Shown here piece after piece: positions 33,174 through 42,230 of a stretch of DNA of 64,000 nucleotides. The DNA comes from Terriglobales bacterium. GTDB taxonomy: Bacteria > Acidobacteriota > Terriglobia > Terriglobales > Acidobacteriaceae. The position numbers and the translations under genes are program-made. The stretch's first letter is position 1. Each line of letters opens with the position of its first letter. The stretch is taken from the NCBI GenBank assembly GCA_025462725.1, contig JAOAPE010000002.1, forward strand, positions 186,001-250,000, read 5' to 3'. A model generated the notes under the pieces. That model saw only the letters and a list, made by a program, of their open reading frames with translations. It searched no databases and had not been told where the DNA came from.

Positions 33174-33650
33174 TCAGAACTCCTTGCGCGGCTTGGGCTG
33201 ATCGGGGCCGACGACTCCAGCGTTGATGTCGGCCGCGAAATAGTTTTCGCCCGAGATCTTGCATCCGGCCAGACGACGCAACATGGCGAGCTGTCCGATA
33301 TGCGTGAGAGAGTCAGCAATGGGACCTTGGAATAGCTTCTCCAAAGGCGATTGCAGAGGCTGGTCAGATGCGAGGTAGTCGTCAAATGCTTTCAGGGTGC
33401 GATGGAAGCGAGCTATTTCTTCGCTCCACGCGAGCGGTTTGGAATCGTTCCATGCAGGAGTTCCCTTTGCCATGTTGAGCGCCCAGTCATAGAGGTCGCA
33501 GATATGGGCGAGGATCTTCGCGGGAGTCTGCGGATTTTCCGGTGCGCCGTATTGCGCAAACGAGTCAGGCGCGTTTTGGATGGCTTTGCTGCCGCGATAA
33601 GCTACGGTCGCGAGAGTGTGTCGAAGGAGTTGGCGGGCGGAAGCCGACAT
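33174..33650 (-). CDS. DinB-like protein
   Basis: A 158-residue four-helix-bundle protein of the DinB/YfiT group: RQLLRHTLATVAYRGSKAI, ILAHICDLYDWAL, and HIGQLAMLRRLAG, with histidines that could bind a metal. Family members are often thiol transferases or stress-induced proteins. Upstream of its ATG lies a short CTAG-rich repeat (about 33655-33676) like the ends of the four-helix-bundle cassette in the sdh operon. Confidence 0.82.
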   Translation of the reverse strand: MSASARQLLRHTLATVAYRGSKAIQNAPDSFAQYGAPENPQTPAKILAHICDLYDWALNMAKGTPAWNDSKPLAWSEEIARFHRTLKAFDDYLASDQPLQSPLEKLFQGPIADSLTHIGQLAMLRRLAGCKISGENYFAADINAGVVGPDQPKPRKEF

Positions 33651-33654
33651 GATT

Positions 33655-33676
33655 TCTGGTTCTCGTTTCTAGTTAG
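33655..33676. repeat. Relic of the TTTCTAG-type repeat
   Basis: TCTGGTTCTCGTTTCTAGTTAGGG resembles the inverted ends of the element at 20809-21193. On the minus strand its ACTAG supplies the TAG stop of the gene at 33669, as the right repeat does for the four-helix-bundle gene. No second arm nearby. Confidence 0.4.
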
Positions 33677-34166
33677 GGCGCGAGTGCAGTCCTGAAATTG
33701 CGCCTTCTACAATCCGGATCTCAGGCGGCGAGTATGCAGCCACGTCGATGAGATGGTTAAGGCAAATTATTTTGTAGTGCTGGAGAGTATCAACTTGACC
33801 GCCCGTGTCGCGAGAAAGATGGTCTAGCAGATGTGATTTGTCGTAAATCCTGATTTTCCCACTGTAATTCTCGTCTTCATAGTTACCGCAGGATCCGACC
33901 ATTTCTTCAGTAACCAAATAGGCCGCATATCGCTTCCAAAACAACTCAAAAGTCCTGCATCCCTCGATTGATTCAATGGGCGATGCATCTCTCAATATCT
34001 CGGTGATTTCGGGAAGAGCAGAAGAAGAGACTTGGCCCATAGCCAATTTGTTTGATATTGCTTCTTCGACCACCAGTTTGAGTGAGTTGTCGCGCGGCTC
34101 CGAGATGTGGCGTAAATACAGGTACTTCACGCCATTAAGCAAATCGTATTCACCAGAACTGGTCAC
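33669..34166 (-). CDS. Hypothetical protein
   Basis: A 165-residue acidic protein (GTG start at 34166, MTSSGEYDLLNGVKYLYLRHISEPRDNSLKLVVEEAI...). Cytosolic, mixed alpha/beta, with CGNYEDENYSGKIRIYDKSHLLDHL and a C-terminal helix. It resembles the stress-response or WxxL-like small proteins seen in such loci, but I recognise no family. The stop codon lies within a repeat relic. Confidence 0.6.
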   Translation of the reverse strand: MTSSGEYDLLNGVKYLYLRHISEPRDNSLKLVVEEAISNKLAMGQVSSSALPEITEILRDASPIESIEGCRTFELFWKRYAAYLVTEEMVGSCGNYEDENYSGKIRIYDKSHLLDHLSRDTGGQVDTLQHYKIICLNHLIDVAAYSPPEIRIVEGAISGLHSRPN

Positions 34167-34183
34167 GCTAACCGCTTTCTAAG

Positions 34184-35779
34184 TTATCTCTTCAGCAGAT
34201 CCACAGGCGCATGCACGTCTGTGACACGGAAGTATTTTGCCAGCTCGGGATATTTTTTCTGCGTGGCCTTGAACATCGAGTATGCCACTTCGCGATAAGA
34301 CTGATGTCCGGCTTCGGTGGTGCGCAGCTCGGAGATATAGAGCACTTCGGCGAAGTCCATGTTGAAGAGGCAGCGTTTGCGATAGGCGAGTGGCAGCAAA
34401 TACTGCGAATTGGCCTCGGCTTCAGGGGCTGTTCCTTTAGCGATGTTCGCGGCGGCATCGGCGGCGCGCTTCATGGCCCCGCGATATCGATCGTGAAGTT
34501 CAGCTTCGCGCAGTTCGCCGGGCTCGTCGTATCCGTGTGCGGTGGTGTAGCCCTGCTCAATCTGCGTGCAGCGGCGATGGCGGTGCATGTCGCGGAATCC
34601 GCCGACGTCCATCAGGACATCGAAGCGGAACTTCTGTCCGGCATTGAATGGGCGGAGCAGTTCATCATGCTTGCCGCGATGGCGCAGGCCGATGTCAATG
34701 ATCTCCTGCCGCTCGGAGGCATCGCGCGATGCGACCGCTTCACGCAATTGCTTGTAGGGATAATGGCATTGAGCGTAGAGCAGCGTGGCAGCGAGTTCGA
34801 TGTCGAGCGGATCTTCGTCGAGCAGCTCGACTGATTTCACTTCCGCGATTGGCGCGCCGTTCATCAGCTCACGCGCGGCTTGCTGCAAGTCCCGGCGCGT
34901 TTCCATCTCGTACTTGTTGGCGACTGCGTACTTCACCAAGGTGGGCGAGACGCGGACATCGCGCAACAACTCCGGTGAGACTTCGTCCGCGAGTTCCGGA
35001 TTCACGGCGCGGATGCGCTCCAGCACTTCGCGCATTTTGGTGTGCGTGACGTTGAATGCAGGCTCGCGCGCGGCCTGCTTCAGCAGGTCGCCAAGCGTGC
35101 GGACCTCAGCGTGAGTATGCGAGAGGAGGCGCGCGATCTGGGTCTCGAGCGTGCGGGCGTTGACGATCTGTCCGAGCGAAGTATTGGTTGCGAGCGGCAA
35201 TAGGTATCGCGAGAGATCGAAGGCGCGCGCCTTGAGAGTGCGGTCGTAGGATGCCTGGTCCATCTCCGGCGGCTTAGGCGTGCGCGCTTCGAGATAGCGG
35301 AACATGCCCTCGGAAAAAACTTCGTACTCGGTAAAAAGGAATTTCGCGGTGTCAGTGTAAAGCTCGAGAGAGGCAGCGTCGTCGCCGAAATCAGGCGTGT
35401 GATAACCACTCTTGCGAAAATTCTGGTAGCGAGTGGACCGCTCCTGCCCGTCCCATCGTTGCTCGTCGACAAGTGAAATCGCCGCGAGCAGCGACAATTT
35501 CTCTATCGCAAATGCGACGTGCGCCAGGTCGGCGATGGAGCGGTGTCCGTATTGAAAGTAAAAGGTGTTAAGAAATTGCTCGGCCTTTTGCTCGCTGATC
35601 TCTTTCAGCGATTCCTTCATGGACAGCGCCGAGCGGGAATATTTGGCCATCGCGTAGGCCTGCACTTCCGGTTCCGCACCATGAATGGCGAACACGTTTA
35701 CCGTTGGCTCGGCGGGCTTTTCAGATGTTGGCGTAGAGGCATTGGTCTGATTTAGAGCCGTTGTTTTGGGAGTGGACAT
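34184..35779 (-). CDS. thyX: FAD-dependent thymidylate synthase, long two-part ThyX
   Basis: A 531-residue ThyX-type protein, twice the usual length. The first half contains FQYGHRSIADLAHVAFAIE and WDGQERSTRYQNF, with the SxRY end of the ThyX motif. The second half, around residue 400, contains DMHRHRRCTQIEQGYTTAHGYDEP, with the RHR part. Each half therefore has part of the signature RHRxxSxNExSxRY, as in long ThyX forms made by duplication. ThyX methylates dUMP to dTMP using FADH2 and methylene-THF. A proline/threonine-rich N-terminal extension precedes the domain. Confidence 0.85.
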   Translation of the reverse strand: MSTPKTTALNQTNASTPTSEKPAEPTVNVFAIHGAEPEVQAYAMAKYSRSALSMKESLKEISEQKAEQFLNTFYFQYGHRSIADLAHVAFAIEKLSLLAAISLVDEQRWDGQERSTRYQNFRKSGYHTPDFGDDAASLELYTDTAKFLFTEYEVFSEGMFRYLEARTPKPPEMDQASYDRTLKARAFDLSRYLLPLATNTSLGQIVNARTLETQIARLLSHTHAEVRTLGDLLKQAAREPAFNVTHTKMREVLERIRAVNPELADEVSPELLRDVRVSPTLVKYAVANKYEMETRRDLQQAARELMNGAPIAEVKSVELLDEDPLDIELAATLLYAQCHYPYKQLREAVASRDASERQEIIDIGLRHRGKHDELLRPFNAGQKFRFDVLMDVGGFRDMHRHRRCTQIEQGYTTAHGYDEPGELREAELHDRYRGAMKRAADAAANIAKGTAPEAEANSQYLLPLAYRKRCLFNMDFAEVLYISELRTTEAGHQSYREVAYSMFKATQKKYPELAKYFRVTDVHAPVDLLKR

Positions 35780-35846
35780 GGCGACAACTCATATTAAATT
35801 GCGCGTCGAGGCTTGTCATTGGGGTTCTTAGCGTCTAATCAGAACG

Positions 35847-36599
35847 ATGGATTCGATCTTGCGAGCGACGGCGCATCGGCCTTGGCCGCTACCGAGCGGG
35901 CTGTGGGTGATGAAGCAACGGTGGCATGACCTGCTGTTTGCGCACTGGGCATTGGAACCGGAGAGTGTGCGGGCGCTGCTTCCCTCGCCGCTTCGTCCGT
36001 ATATGGATACATTCAACGGCAAGGCTTGGTTGGGCGTCGTCCCATTCTGGATGAGCAATGTGAGGCCGCGCGGTGTGCCTCCGATCCCGGGGCTGTCAAA
36101 ATTTGCCGAAATGAATGTCCGAACGTATGTCACCGTGGACGGTAAGCCGGGAGTTTATTTCTTTAGTCTGGATGCGGAGAATCTGCCGGCAGTGTATGCG
36201 GCGCGAATCGGATTCAGCCTGGCGTATTTCTACGCGAAGATGAAAGTGAGTGTTGGCGCGGGCGATCAGGTGGAGTACAAGTCCGAGCGATTGCAAAAAC
36301 CATGTCCGGCAGAATTCGTGGGAGCTTATGGCCCGAGCGATAGCGGAGTCTTCAATGCCGCACCGGGGAGTATCGAGGAATTCTTGGTCGAGCGCTATTG
36401 CTTGTACACGGCGGATGCGCGCGGTCGAATTCATCGCGGGAATATCCATCATCTGCCGTGGCCATTGCAGCGGGCGCAAGCCGAAATCCGCACAAACAAT
36501 GTGGCGCAATCCCACGGAATCGCGCTGCCGAACGAAAAGCCGCTTCTGCATTTTGCGAAGCGGCTTAACGTGTTTATCTGGTTACCTGAACGCGCGTGA
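35847..36599 (+). CDS. DUF2071 (YqjF-like) protein
   Basis: A 250-residue cytosolic protein of the YqjF/DUF2071 family. It has MKQRWHDLLFAHWALEPESVRALLPSPL at the start and LPWPLQRAQAEIRTNNVAQSHGI near the end, with the family's conserved tryptophan and ARIGFSLAYFYAKM block. Function unknown. It is divergent from thyX and convergent with the trehalose gene, with only four bases to its stop. Confidence 0.85.
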   Translation: MDSILRATAHRPWPLPSGLWVMKQRWHDLLFAHWALEPESVRALLPSPLRPYMDTFNGKAWLGVVPFWMSNVRPRGVPPIPGLSKFAEMNVRTYVTVDGKPGVYFFSLDAENLPAVYAARIGFSLAYFYAKMKVSVGAGDQVEYKSERLQKPCPAEFVGAYGPSDSGVFNAAPGSIEEFLVERYCLYTADARGRIHRGNIHHLPWPLQRAQAEIRTNNVAQSHGIALPNEKPLLHFAKRLNVFIWLPERA

Positions 36600-36602
36600 T
36601 AC

Positions 36603-38042
36603 TTATGCAGCCCGCTCTTTCTTTGCCACTCCCAACATGAGTTGATACAGCAGCAGCCATCGTTTCAAGTTGGTGGTCATCAGGAAATTTTCGCGGACGT
36701 GCTCGCGGCCTTGCTTGCCAAGCTGTCGCGCGAAATCAGGATGCGTCAGCAAGTATCGGATCTGGTAAGCGCATCCTTCGACGGACTGCACCAGGACTCC
36801 GGTGAGTTTGTGAACAACCTGTGTGGGAATTCCCCCGACCGCGCCGGCGATCACGGGCTTGCTCTTCCACAGCGCTTCGGTGACGGTGAGTCCGAAACCT
36901 TCACGCAGTGACTTCTGAATGACGATGTCAGACGCGTGCTGTATCGCATTAATCTCAAGCGCGGACCACGGGGGCAGATTGAGGATGATGACGTCTGGGT
37001 CTCCGGCTACGGCTTCCAAAACTTCCTGCAAGACGATTGCACCTTCGGGGTCGTCACTGGCGCCGCCGCCCGCGAGCACAAGTTGGCAATCCACATATTT
37101 CCGCGCGAGCTTGTATGCCTGCACCACTCCGACAGGATCTTTCAGGCGGTCAAAGCGCGAAATCTGTGTGATGATAGGGCGAGTGCGGTCAATTCCGAAA
37201 TCGTCGCAGACTTTAGCGACGTACTTTTCATCGAGCGGCTTGTTCTTTTCTGAGAGCGGGTCGATGCACGGATAAAACAGATACTGCGGATTGGCGAGCT
37301 GTCGCGTGAATGACGGCGACGAAAAGATGCTCGCGTCATATTGTTCGACCATGGGGCGCAGGAAATCCCAAACGCCGGGATGCGGGTTGGACAGATCGAT
37401 ATGACATCGCCATATCCACTTCTGATGTTCCTGGCGTGATTTGATCAGCCCGGCAGGTTGAGGATCGTGAATCACGACAACGTCCTCATCAAAAGTCATC
37501 CGTTGGCGGTTCTGCTCATTGTAGGAATTGAAGATGTCGCGAATCTCCTGAGTCAGGTTGTACTCTCCGCCGTGCAGCGCGTTGTGGAACCCCTTGGTGA
37601 CCTCGAAGAAATCATTGCCGCCGGTGATCACTTCCCACTTGGTGTGGACTTCCATCTCATTCAGCAATGGGATTAGGCGGTTGAGCATCTCGGCAACGCC
37701 GCCGCCGACCGCCGTGGAGTTAACCATCTTCACGGTCTTCCCTCTTAGTCCTTTGGCGATGTAGCGGATCTCATTCAGTTCGGCTGTGCCGACGATTGGC
37801 TCGTAGTCTGCGAACTTGGGCGGAGCATCCGGCGCGGGCGGCGTGGTGGAAATGCGCGGATACTTTCTGCGCTCCATCAGTGTGGCGCGGTCAGTGCCGG
37901 GAAGGTTTGAACGTCCATTGCCTTCGGTCGCGTATGGAGTGTCAACAGCAGCGATGGCGCTCTCTGGAACTCCGGTGGACGATTGCTGCTCTTTTGCGGA
38001 GGCTACATTCTTCTTTCTCGTCTTCTTCACTTCATTTGCCAT
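36603..38042 (-). CDS. treT: Trehalose synthase (TreT-type GT4 glycosyltransferase)
   Basis: A 479-residue GT-B glycosyltransferase. The first 80 residues are a charged, disordered extension. VGGGVAEMLNRLIPLLNEMEVHTKWEVITGG and DVVVIHDPQPAGLI are typical of TreT. The GT4 C-terminus has ITQISRFDRLKDPVGVVQAYKLA, VIILNLPPWSALEINAIQHASDIVIQKSLREGFGLTVTEALW. TreT joins NDP-glucose and glucose to trehalose, for osmotic or desiccation protection. DUF5752 lies directly upstream on the same strand, its usual partner. Confidence 0.9.
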   Translation of the reverse strand: MANEVKKTRKKNVASAKEQQSSTGVPESAIAAVDTPYATEGNGRSNLPGTDRATLMERRKYPRISTTPPAPDAPPKFADYEPIVGTAELNEIRYIAKGLRGKTVKMVNSTAVGGGVAEMLNRLIPLLNEMEVHTKWEVITGGNDFFEVTKGFHNALHGGEYNLTQEIRDIFNSYNEQNRQRMTFDEDVVVIHDPQPAGLIKSRQEHQKWIWRCHIDLSNPHPGVWDFLRPMVEQYDASIFSSPSFTRQLANPQYLFYPCIDPLSEKNKPLDEKYVAKVCDDFGIDRTRPIITQISRFDRLKDPVGVVQAYKLARKYVDCQLVLAGGGASDDPEGAIVLQEVLEAVAGDPDVIILNLPPWSALEINAIQHASDIVIQKSLREGFGLTVTEALWKSKPVIAGAVGGIPTQVVHKLTGVLVQSVEGCAYQIRYLLTHPDFARQLGKQGREHVRENFLMTTNLKRWLLLYQLMLGVAKKERAA

Positions 38043-38091
38043 TAGCCGGCTCCTGGAATCTCGGTTAGCAGTTCAAATTGTTGAGTTCGGT

Positions 38092-38811
38092 TCAGGCGGT
38101 TGCGCGTACCTGCGGCGATACCGAAGGGTTCGCCAATTCCCTTTCGACAAGCTTGATGATGGACCTGCGCACACCCTCCATTGTGGAAGTGTAGATATCG
38201 ATTTCTTCGATCCGGTCGGCAAGTACTTCGAGTCCTAACTCTTCCTGCAACCACACAGAGAAATCGTTCGAGTTGAGCTTGGTGCGGAGCCGCGCATTGA
38301 TGAAGTGGAAATGAATGCTATGCAAGCTCACCTTGCGCAGTCCTTCGGCGAATTCGGCGAGGTCCTGAGCAATGATCGGCGTAGGGATGACAACCGTCTG
38401 CGCGGAGCAAAAATAAAATGTCTCCAAAGCCTTACGGTCTTTGCTCTGAGGATTGTTTGCCAAATGAGCTTCAACGACCTGAATTACTCGTTCGCGCAGG
38501 GCGCGAATGGAAGTGAACTCGCGGACGTCCACGCCGGAGAGTCGTTCGGCGAGTCCGGTCTCATTGCAGGAGAAAAATGCCCAATGAGCGAAGTCGTTGG
38601 AAAATCCTTCGCGGATGTAATGATGTTCGGCAAGCGTTTGGAACATGTGCTGGAAGATGGAGGCGTCTGGACAAACTCGCAACGCTTCCAGCAACTCGGA
38701 AAGATTTGAGGCGCGTTCTGTGCCGATTCGCAAAAGGTGCGAGGCAGAGTTGAAGGCGAACGGCTTCTTTGCGACGGTGGAATGGGCCTGGTTCGAATGA
38801 GGCGTAGCCAT
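38092..38811 (-). CDS. DUF5752 protein, trehalose-locus partner
   Basis: A 239-residue protein with the DUF5752 blocks FAFNSASHLLRIGTERASNLSELLEALRVCPDASIFQHMFQTLAEHHYIREGFSNDFAHWAFFSCNETGLAERLSGVDV and AQDLAEFAEGLRKVSLHSIHFHFINARLR. Cytosolic, helical and without catalytic motifs. It precedes treT by 50 bases on the same strand, the conserved arrangement, so it probably assists trehalose synthesis. Confidence 0.87.
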   Translation of the reverse strand: MATPHSNQAHSTVAKKPFAFNSASHLLRIGTERASNLSELLEALRVCPDASIFQHMFQTLAEHHYIREGFSNDFAHWAFFSCNETGLAERLSGVDVREFTSIRALRERVIQVVEAHLANNPQSKDRKALETFYFCSAQTVVIPTPIIAQDLAEFAEGLRKVSLHSIHFHFINARLRTKLNSNDFSVWLQEELGLEVLADRIEEIDIYTSTMEGVRRSIIKLVERELANPSVSPQVRATA

Positions 38812-38922
38812 TGCGGCAGTTCCTTCCTAAATTGGGTTGAGGTGCCGAACTAATGCCGCTCTGTGGGTTTGCGGCGGAATGTAACTTGGATGCCAACGGA
38901 GACGATGTCGTTTGCTGGATAT

Positions 38923-39294
38923 TCAGCGCTTACGGGAAATAATCAAACCATCTTTATGCGGAATAAAAAGGTAGCAGGCAGGAATAGCGATCATAAGCAG
39001 CCATGCCAAGTTGTTTCTCGCCGGGCCATTGACCATGCGGAAGCTTCCTGAAGGGGAAACAAAGTAGGCGAAGACTAGTGCACATCCTATGGCACCCAAA
39101 ATGCCTGCTCCAGATCCGAAGAGCCAAGCTGTTGCAAACACTATGCCAATGAATATGAGTGGAGCCACAGCAATGCGGCTAGGGAAAAGCCTCGCGGCAA
39201 TAAAGGCCAACAACACACACAGGAACGATCCCACGAAGGTGGTTAGGGCACGCAACGGCGCACGCTGCTCTTTTCTCAAAACAGTGTTGTTCAT
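38923..39294 (-). CDS. DUF4118-like membrane protein
   Basis: A 123-residue membrane protein with three or four segments (ALTTFVGSFLCVLLAFIAARLF, IAVAPLIFIGIVFATAWLFGSGAGILGAIGCALVFAYFV, WLLMIAIPACYLFIP). It is like the membrane part of KdpD-type kinases (DUF4118) without the kinase. ATG 39294 has AAGAAG directly upstream. Function unknown; possibly a truncated sensor or stand-alone sensor module. Confidence 0.7.
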   Translation of the reverse strand: MNNTVLRKEQRAPLRALTTFVGSFLCVLLAFIAARLFPSRIAVAPLIFIGIVFATAWLFGSGAGILGAIGCALVFAYFVSPSGSFRMVNGPARNNLAWLLMIAIPACYLFIPHKDGLIISRKR

Positions 39295-39449
39295 TCTTCT
39301 TGTTCCGTTCTTTTAGGGGCGCATAGCCATTAGACTGAAAATCCTATTCTGGAGCCAGCATTTTCGAGGGTCACTGCTCAAGCGCCTCCTCCTCGCAAAC
39401 GGGATTTTTATTCGGTGGTCGGGTACTATCTGAACGTCTAAGTAAGCGC

Positions 39450-40640
39450 ATGCCTCACACTTCTGACCCATTTCTGTTGCAGTTGCTGGTGATCTTTGTT
39501 TGGGCAAAGATCTTCGGAGAAGTGTTCGAGCAGATGTCCCTCCCAGCAGTGCTGGGAGAGATCCTGGCCGGAGTGATTCTTGGGCCTTACGCTACGGCGT
39601 TTGTCTTTCCTACTCCGGCGGTACATTCCATATCAGAGTTGGGAGCGATCTTCTTATTGTTCAGCGTGGGGTTGGAGACTCCGCCGGATGAGCTTATCAA
39701 GGTAGGAAGAACATCTCTGGGAGTGGCTCTGGCAGGGATGGTAGTTCCTTTCGCTCTGGGATTCGGATTCATCATTCTTCATGGCTCTCCGGCCAAAGAA
39801 GCCACCTTCGTGGCTACTGCAATGGTCGCCACCAGCGTCGGAATAACCGCACGAGTAATGGGCGACCTCCAAGTGCTGCACACTCGAGCGGCGAAGATCA
39901 TTCTGGCTGCTGCGGTGTTCGACGACATCCTAGGAATGGTGTTGCTCGCGGTAGTCGCCGGACTCGCTGCCACCAGCGGCGTGCAATGGGTGCAGCTAGG
40001 AGTGCTCTCGGCTGAAGCCATCGGCTTCGCGCTGTTCATGATTTTCTTTGCGCCGCGCGTCATTCACCGCATGCGCGGACGCATGCAGTACATGTCCATG
40101 CGTGATGCTCCTTTGATTTTGGCGCTGGCCATCTGCCTGGGATTGTCAGTGGCTGCGCAGAAGATTGGCATGGCGGCGATTGTGGGAGCGTTCTTTGCGG
40201 GAATCGCGTTTGCGGAGTATGCGCCGGAGTGGGAGCTGCGTCCTCGGGTGGGCGCGATCACAGAATTCCTGACTCCGTTCTTCTTCTTCGTGATGGGCGC
40301 GCAACTCAATCTGGCAGCCTTCTCTCGCGAAACCATGAGGACGGCGGCTATCATTTCGGTGCTGGCAATTCTGTCAAAGGTGATCGGCTGCGGATTGCCC
40401 ATGTTGCGCGAGGGCTGGCTGACGGCACTCAAGGTCGGTGTAGGCATGACGCCGCGGGGAGAAGTCGGACTCATTGTTGCTCTCATCGGACTGAACGCGA
40501 AGATGATCAGCGAGTCCAGTTACGCCGTAGTGCTCATCATGATTGCGGTGACTACGGTGTTTGCGCCGCCGATACTGCGCATCCTCTTCCACAAAGTGCC
40601 GGGCTTTGCTGCCAGCGAAACCGTCGTCGCTGCCGAATAG
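39450..40640 (+). CDS. CPA2-family cation:proton antiporter
   Basis: A 396-residue integral membrane antiporter: LPAVLGEILAGVILGP, LFSVGLETPPDEL, MVATSVGITARVM, VFDDILGMVLLAVV (the acidic pair of the CPA2 ion site), ITEFLTPFFFFVMGAQLNL and MTPRGEVGLIVALIG. About 11-12 segments, with no cytosolic RCK/TrkA domain at the end. It exchanges Na+ or K+ for H+. Single gene; 47 bases to the diadenylate cyclase gene, which makes co-regulation with c-di-AMP possible (K+ transport is a known c-di-AMP theme) but not shown. Confidence 0.92.
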   Translation: MPHTSDPFLLQLLVIFVWAKIFGEVFEQMSLPAVLGEILAGVILGPYATAFVFPTPAVHSISELGAIFLLFSVGLETPPDELIKVGRTSLGVALAGMVVPFALGFGFIILHGSPAKEATFVATAMVATSVGITARVMGDLQVLHTRAAKIILAAAVFDDILGMVLLAVVAGLAATSGVQWVQLGVLSAEAIGFALFMIFFAPRVIHRMRGRMQYMSMRDAPLILALAICLGLSVAAQKIGMAAIVGAFFAGIAFAEYAPEWELRPRVGAITEFLTPFFFFVMGAQLNLAAFSRETMRTAAIISVLAILSKVIGCGLPMLREGWLTALKVGVGMTPRGEVGLIVALIGLNAKMISESSYAVVLIMIAVTTVFAPPILRILFHKVPGFAASETVVAAE

Positions 40641-40687
40641 ATCGTCCTAGTCGGCTACAATAGTGAGTCTTAGAGAGGCCGGAACCA

Positions 40688-41515
40688 GTGATACTGCCCC
40701 CGCTAACTTGGTACGGAGCGCTCGACATTCTCATCGTCGCCGCACTGATCTACCAATTCCTGGTGCTGGTGAAAGGGACACGCGCATCGCAGATGCTGGT
40801 AGGCTTGGGCGCACTGGCGGTGCTGCTCTTCCTTGTGCGTCGTGGACAACTTCCCGTAGTCAACTGGGCCATCAACAATCTTCTTCCGTACGCATTCTTC
40901 GCATTGATCGTTATCTTTGCGGCGGAGATCCGCCACATTCTGGCGAAAGTAGGACGCAGCCTGACCTTTGGGACTTCAGCGAGCGAAGGTGAATCGTATG
41001 ATGACTTGGTGATGGCGGCCAGCTTCTTCGCGCAGCACCAAATCGGCGCTTTGATGGTGATTGAACGCGAAATCGGATTGCGGACGTACATTGAGAGCGG
41101 CGTGCCGATGGATGCGCGAGTTTCATACGATCTGCTGGCGACGATCTTTCGTCCTGCCGCTCCACTGCATGACGGTGCGGTCATTATTCAGAATGACCGC
41201 ATTGCCGCGGCGGCTTGTTTCCTTCCGTTGAGCATGAATCCGATACTCTCAAACCAGATGGGGACGCGACATCGCGCGGGGATCGGAATCACGGAAGAGA
41301 CAGACGCGATCGCCGTCGTAGTATCAGAAGAAACCGGATATATTTCATTGGCGCAGGCGGGACACATCGACCGCAATATCACTGTTGAAGAATTGCGCGA
41401 GCGTCTCGGCCTGTTGCTGCACCGCTTCCTGCCGCCATCTACGTTGCCAAGTCCGCTGACCGAAGCTGCCGATCCTGAATCTGCCCTGGGCAAGCCGCCG
41501 GGGGTGCAGGGTTGA
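40688..41515 (+). CDS. cdaA: Diadenylate cyclase CdaA
   Basis: A 275-residue protein: N-terminal membrane region (LDILIVAALIYQFLVLVKG, LLPYAFFALIVIFAAEI), then the DisA_N cyclase domain with ERE-IGL, DGAVII and RHRAGIGI, the DGA and RHR catalytic motifs. It makes cyclic di-AMP from two ATP. GTG start at 40688. The stop overlaps cdaR by TTGA (41512-41515). The order cdaA-cdaR-glmM matches that in Firmicutes. Confidence 0.95.
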   Translation: MILPPLTWYGALDILIVAALIYQFLVLVKGTRASQMLVGLGALAVLLFLVRRGQLPVVNWAINNLLPYAFFALIVIFAAEIRHILAKVGRSLTFGTSASEGESYDDLVMAASFFAQHQIGALMVIEREIGLRTYIESGVPMDARVSYDLLATIFRPAAPLHDGAVIIQNDRIAAAACFLPLSMNPILSNQMGTRHRAGIGITEETDAIAVVVSEETGYISLAQAGHIDRNITVEELRERLGLLLHRFLPPSTLPSPLTEAADPESALGKPPGVQG

Positions 41516-42186
41516 GGGGCAGCAATTTCTTTCGCCAATACATCTTGCACAACCTGGGATTGAAGATCGTGGCGCTTGCAATCGCAGTGTTGCTCTGGGT
41601 TGCGATCGCCAGCGCTCCGCAAGCAGAAGTAGGATTCATAGTGCCCATTGAATTCCTCAATGTGCCGAATGGGATGGAGATCAATCTGGACACGCCGCCC
41701 CAAGCTCAAGTGCGATTGCGCGGGCCTGACCGGCTGGTGCGACGCATCGCCAATGCTGACCTGCACATGGCCGTGGACGCTGGAACGCTTGCGGCAGCCC
41801 AGCCCGGAGAACGCACATTTGAATTATCCGTCGGACAGATCAATGTCCCTGCCGGAGTCGAAGTGGTGCAGATCATTCCATCCTCAGTGCGACTGAGTTT
41901 CGATAAGCGTGTGTATCGCAACCTGGAGGTTCGTCCGCGAGTGCTGGGAAGTTTCTCGCCGGGCTACCGTATCGCTTCGGTCTCCGCAGAACCTTCCGAA
42001 GTGGCGGTGGTCGGCCCGGAAAAGCGCGTGAATGCCGTCGAGGCAGCCACCACCGATCCCATCGATGCGAGCGGGGTACTCGGCAAGCATGTGTTCGTAT
42101 CGAACCCTTATGTGCAAGATCCGCTGGTGCGACTGTCGCGACCTGTTGCAGTGCATGTGACAGTGGTCACGGAAAAAACAAAGTAG
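41512..42186 (+). CDS. cdaR: CdaR/YbbR-domain regulator of CdaA
   Basis: A 224-residue membrane-anchored protein with TTG start at 41512 and G-rich site upstream. N-terminal segment IVALAIAVLLWVAIA, then YbbR repeats (IVPIEFLNVPNGMEI, PAGVEVVQIIPSSVRLSF, RVLGSFSPGYRIASVSAEPSEVAVVGPEKRVNAV). CdaR controls cyclase activity from outside the membrane. Coupled to cdaA, followed by glmM after 44 bases. Confidence 0.88.
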   Translation: MRGSNFFRQYILHNLGLKIVALAIAVLLWVAIASAPQAEVGFIVPIEFLNVPNGMEINLDTPPQAQVRLRGPDRLVRRIANADLHMAVDAGTLAAAQPGERTFELSVGQINVPAGVEVVQIIPSSVRLSFDKRVYRNLEVRPRVLGSFSPGYRIASVSAEPSEVAVVGPEKRVNAVEAATTDPIDASGVLGKHVFVSNPYVQDPLVRLSRPVAVHVTVVTEKTK

Positions 42187-42230
42187 AATTGATGGACTCG
42201 TTTCAGCGTTGAGAGTTGGGAGACCCGAAT

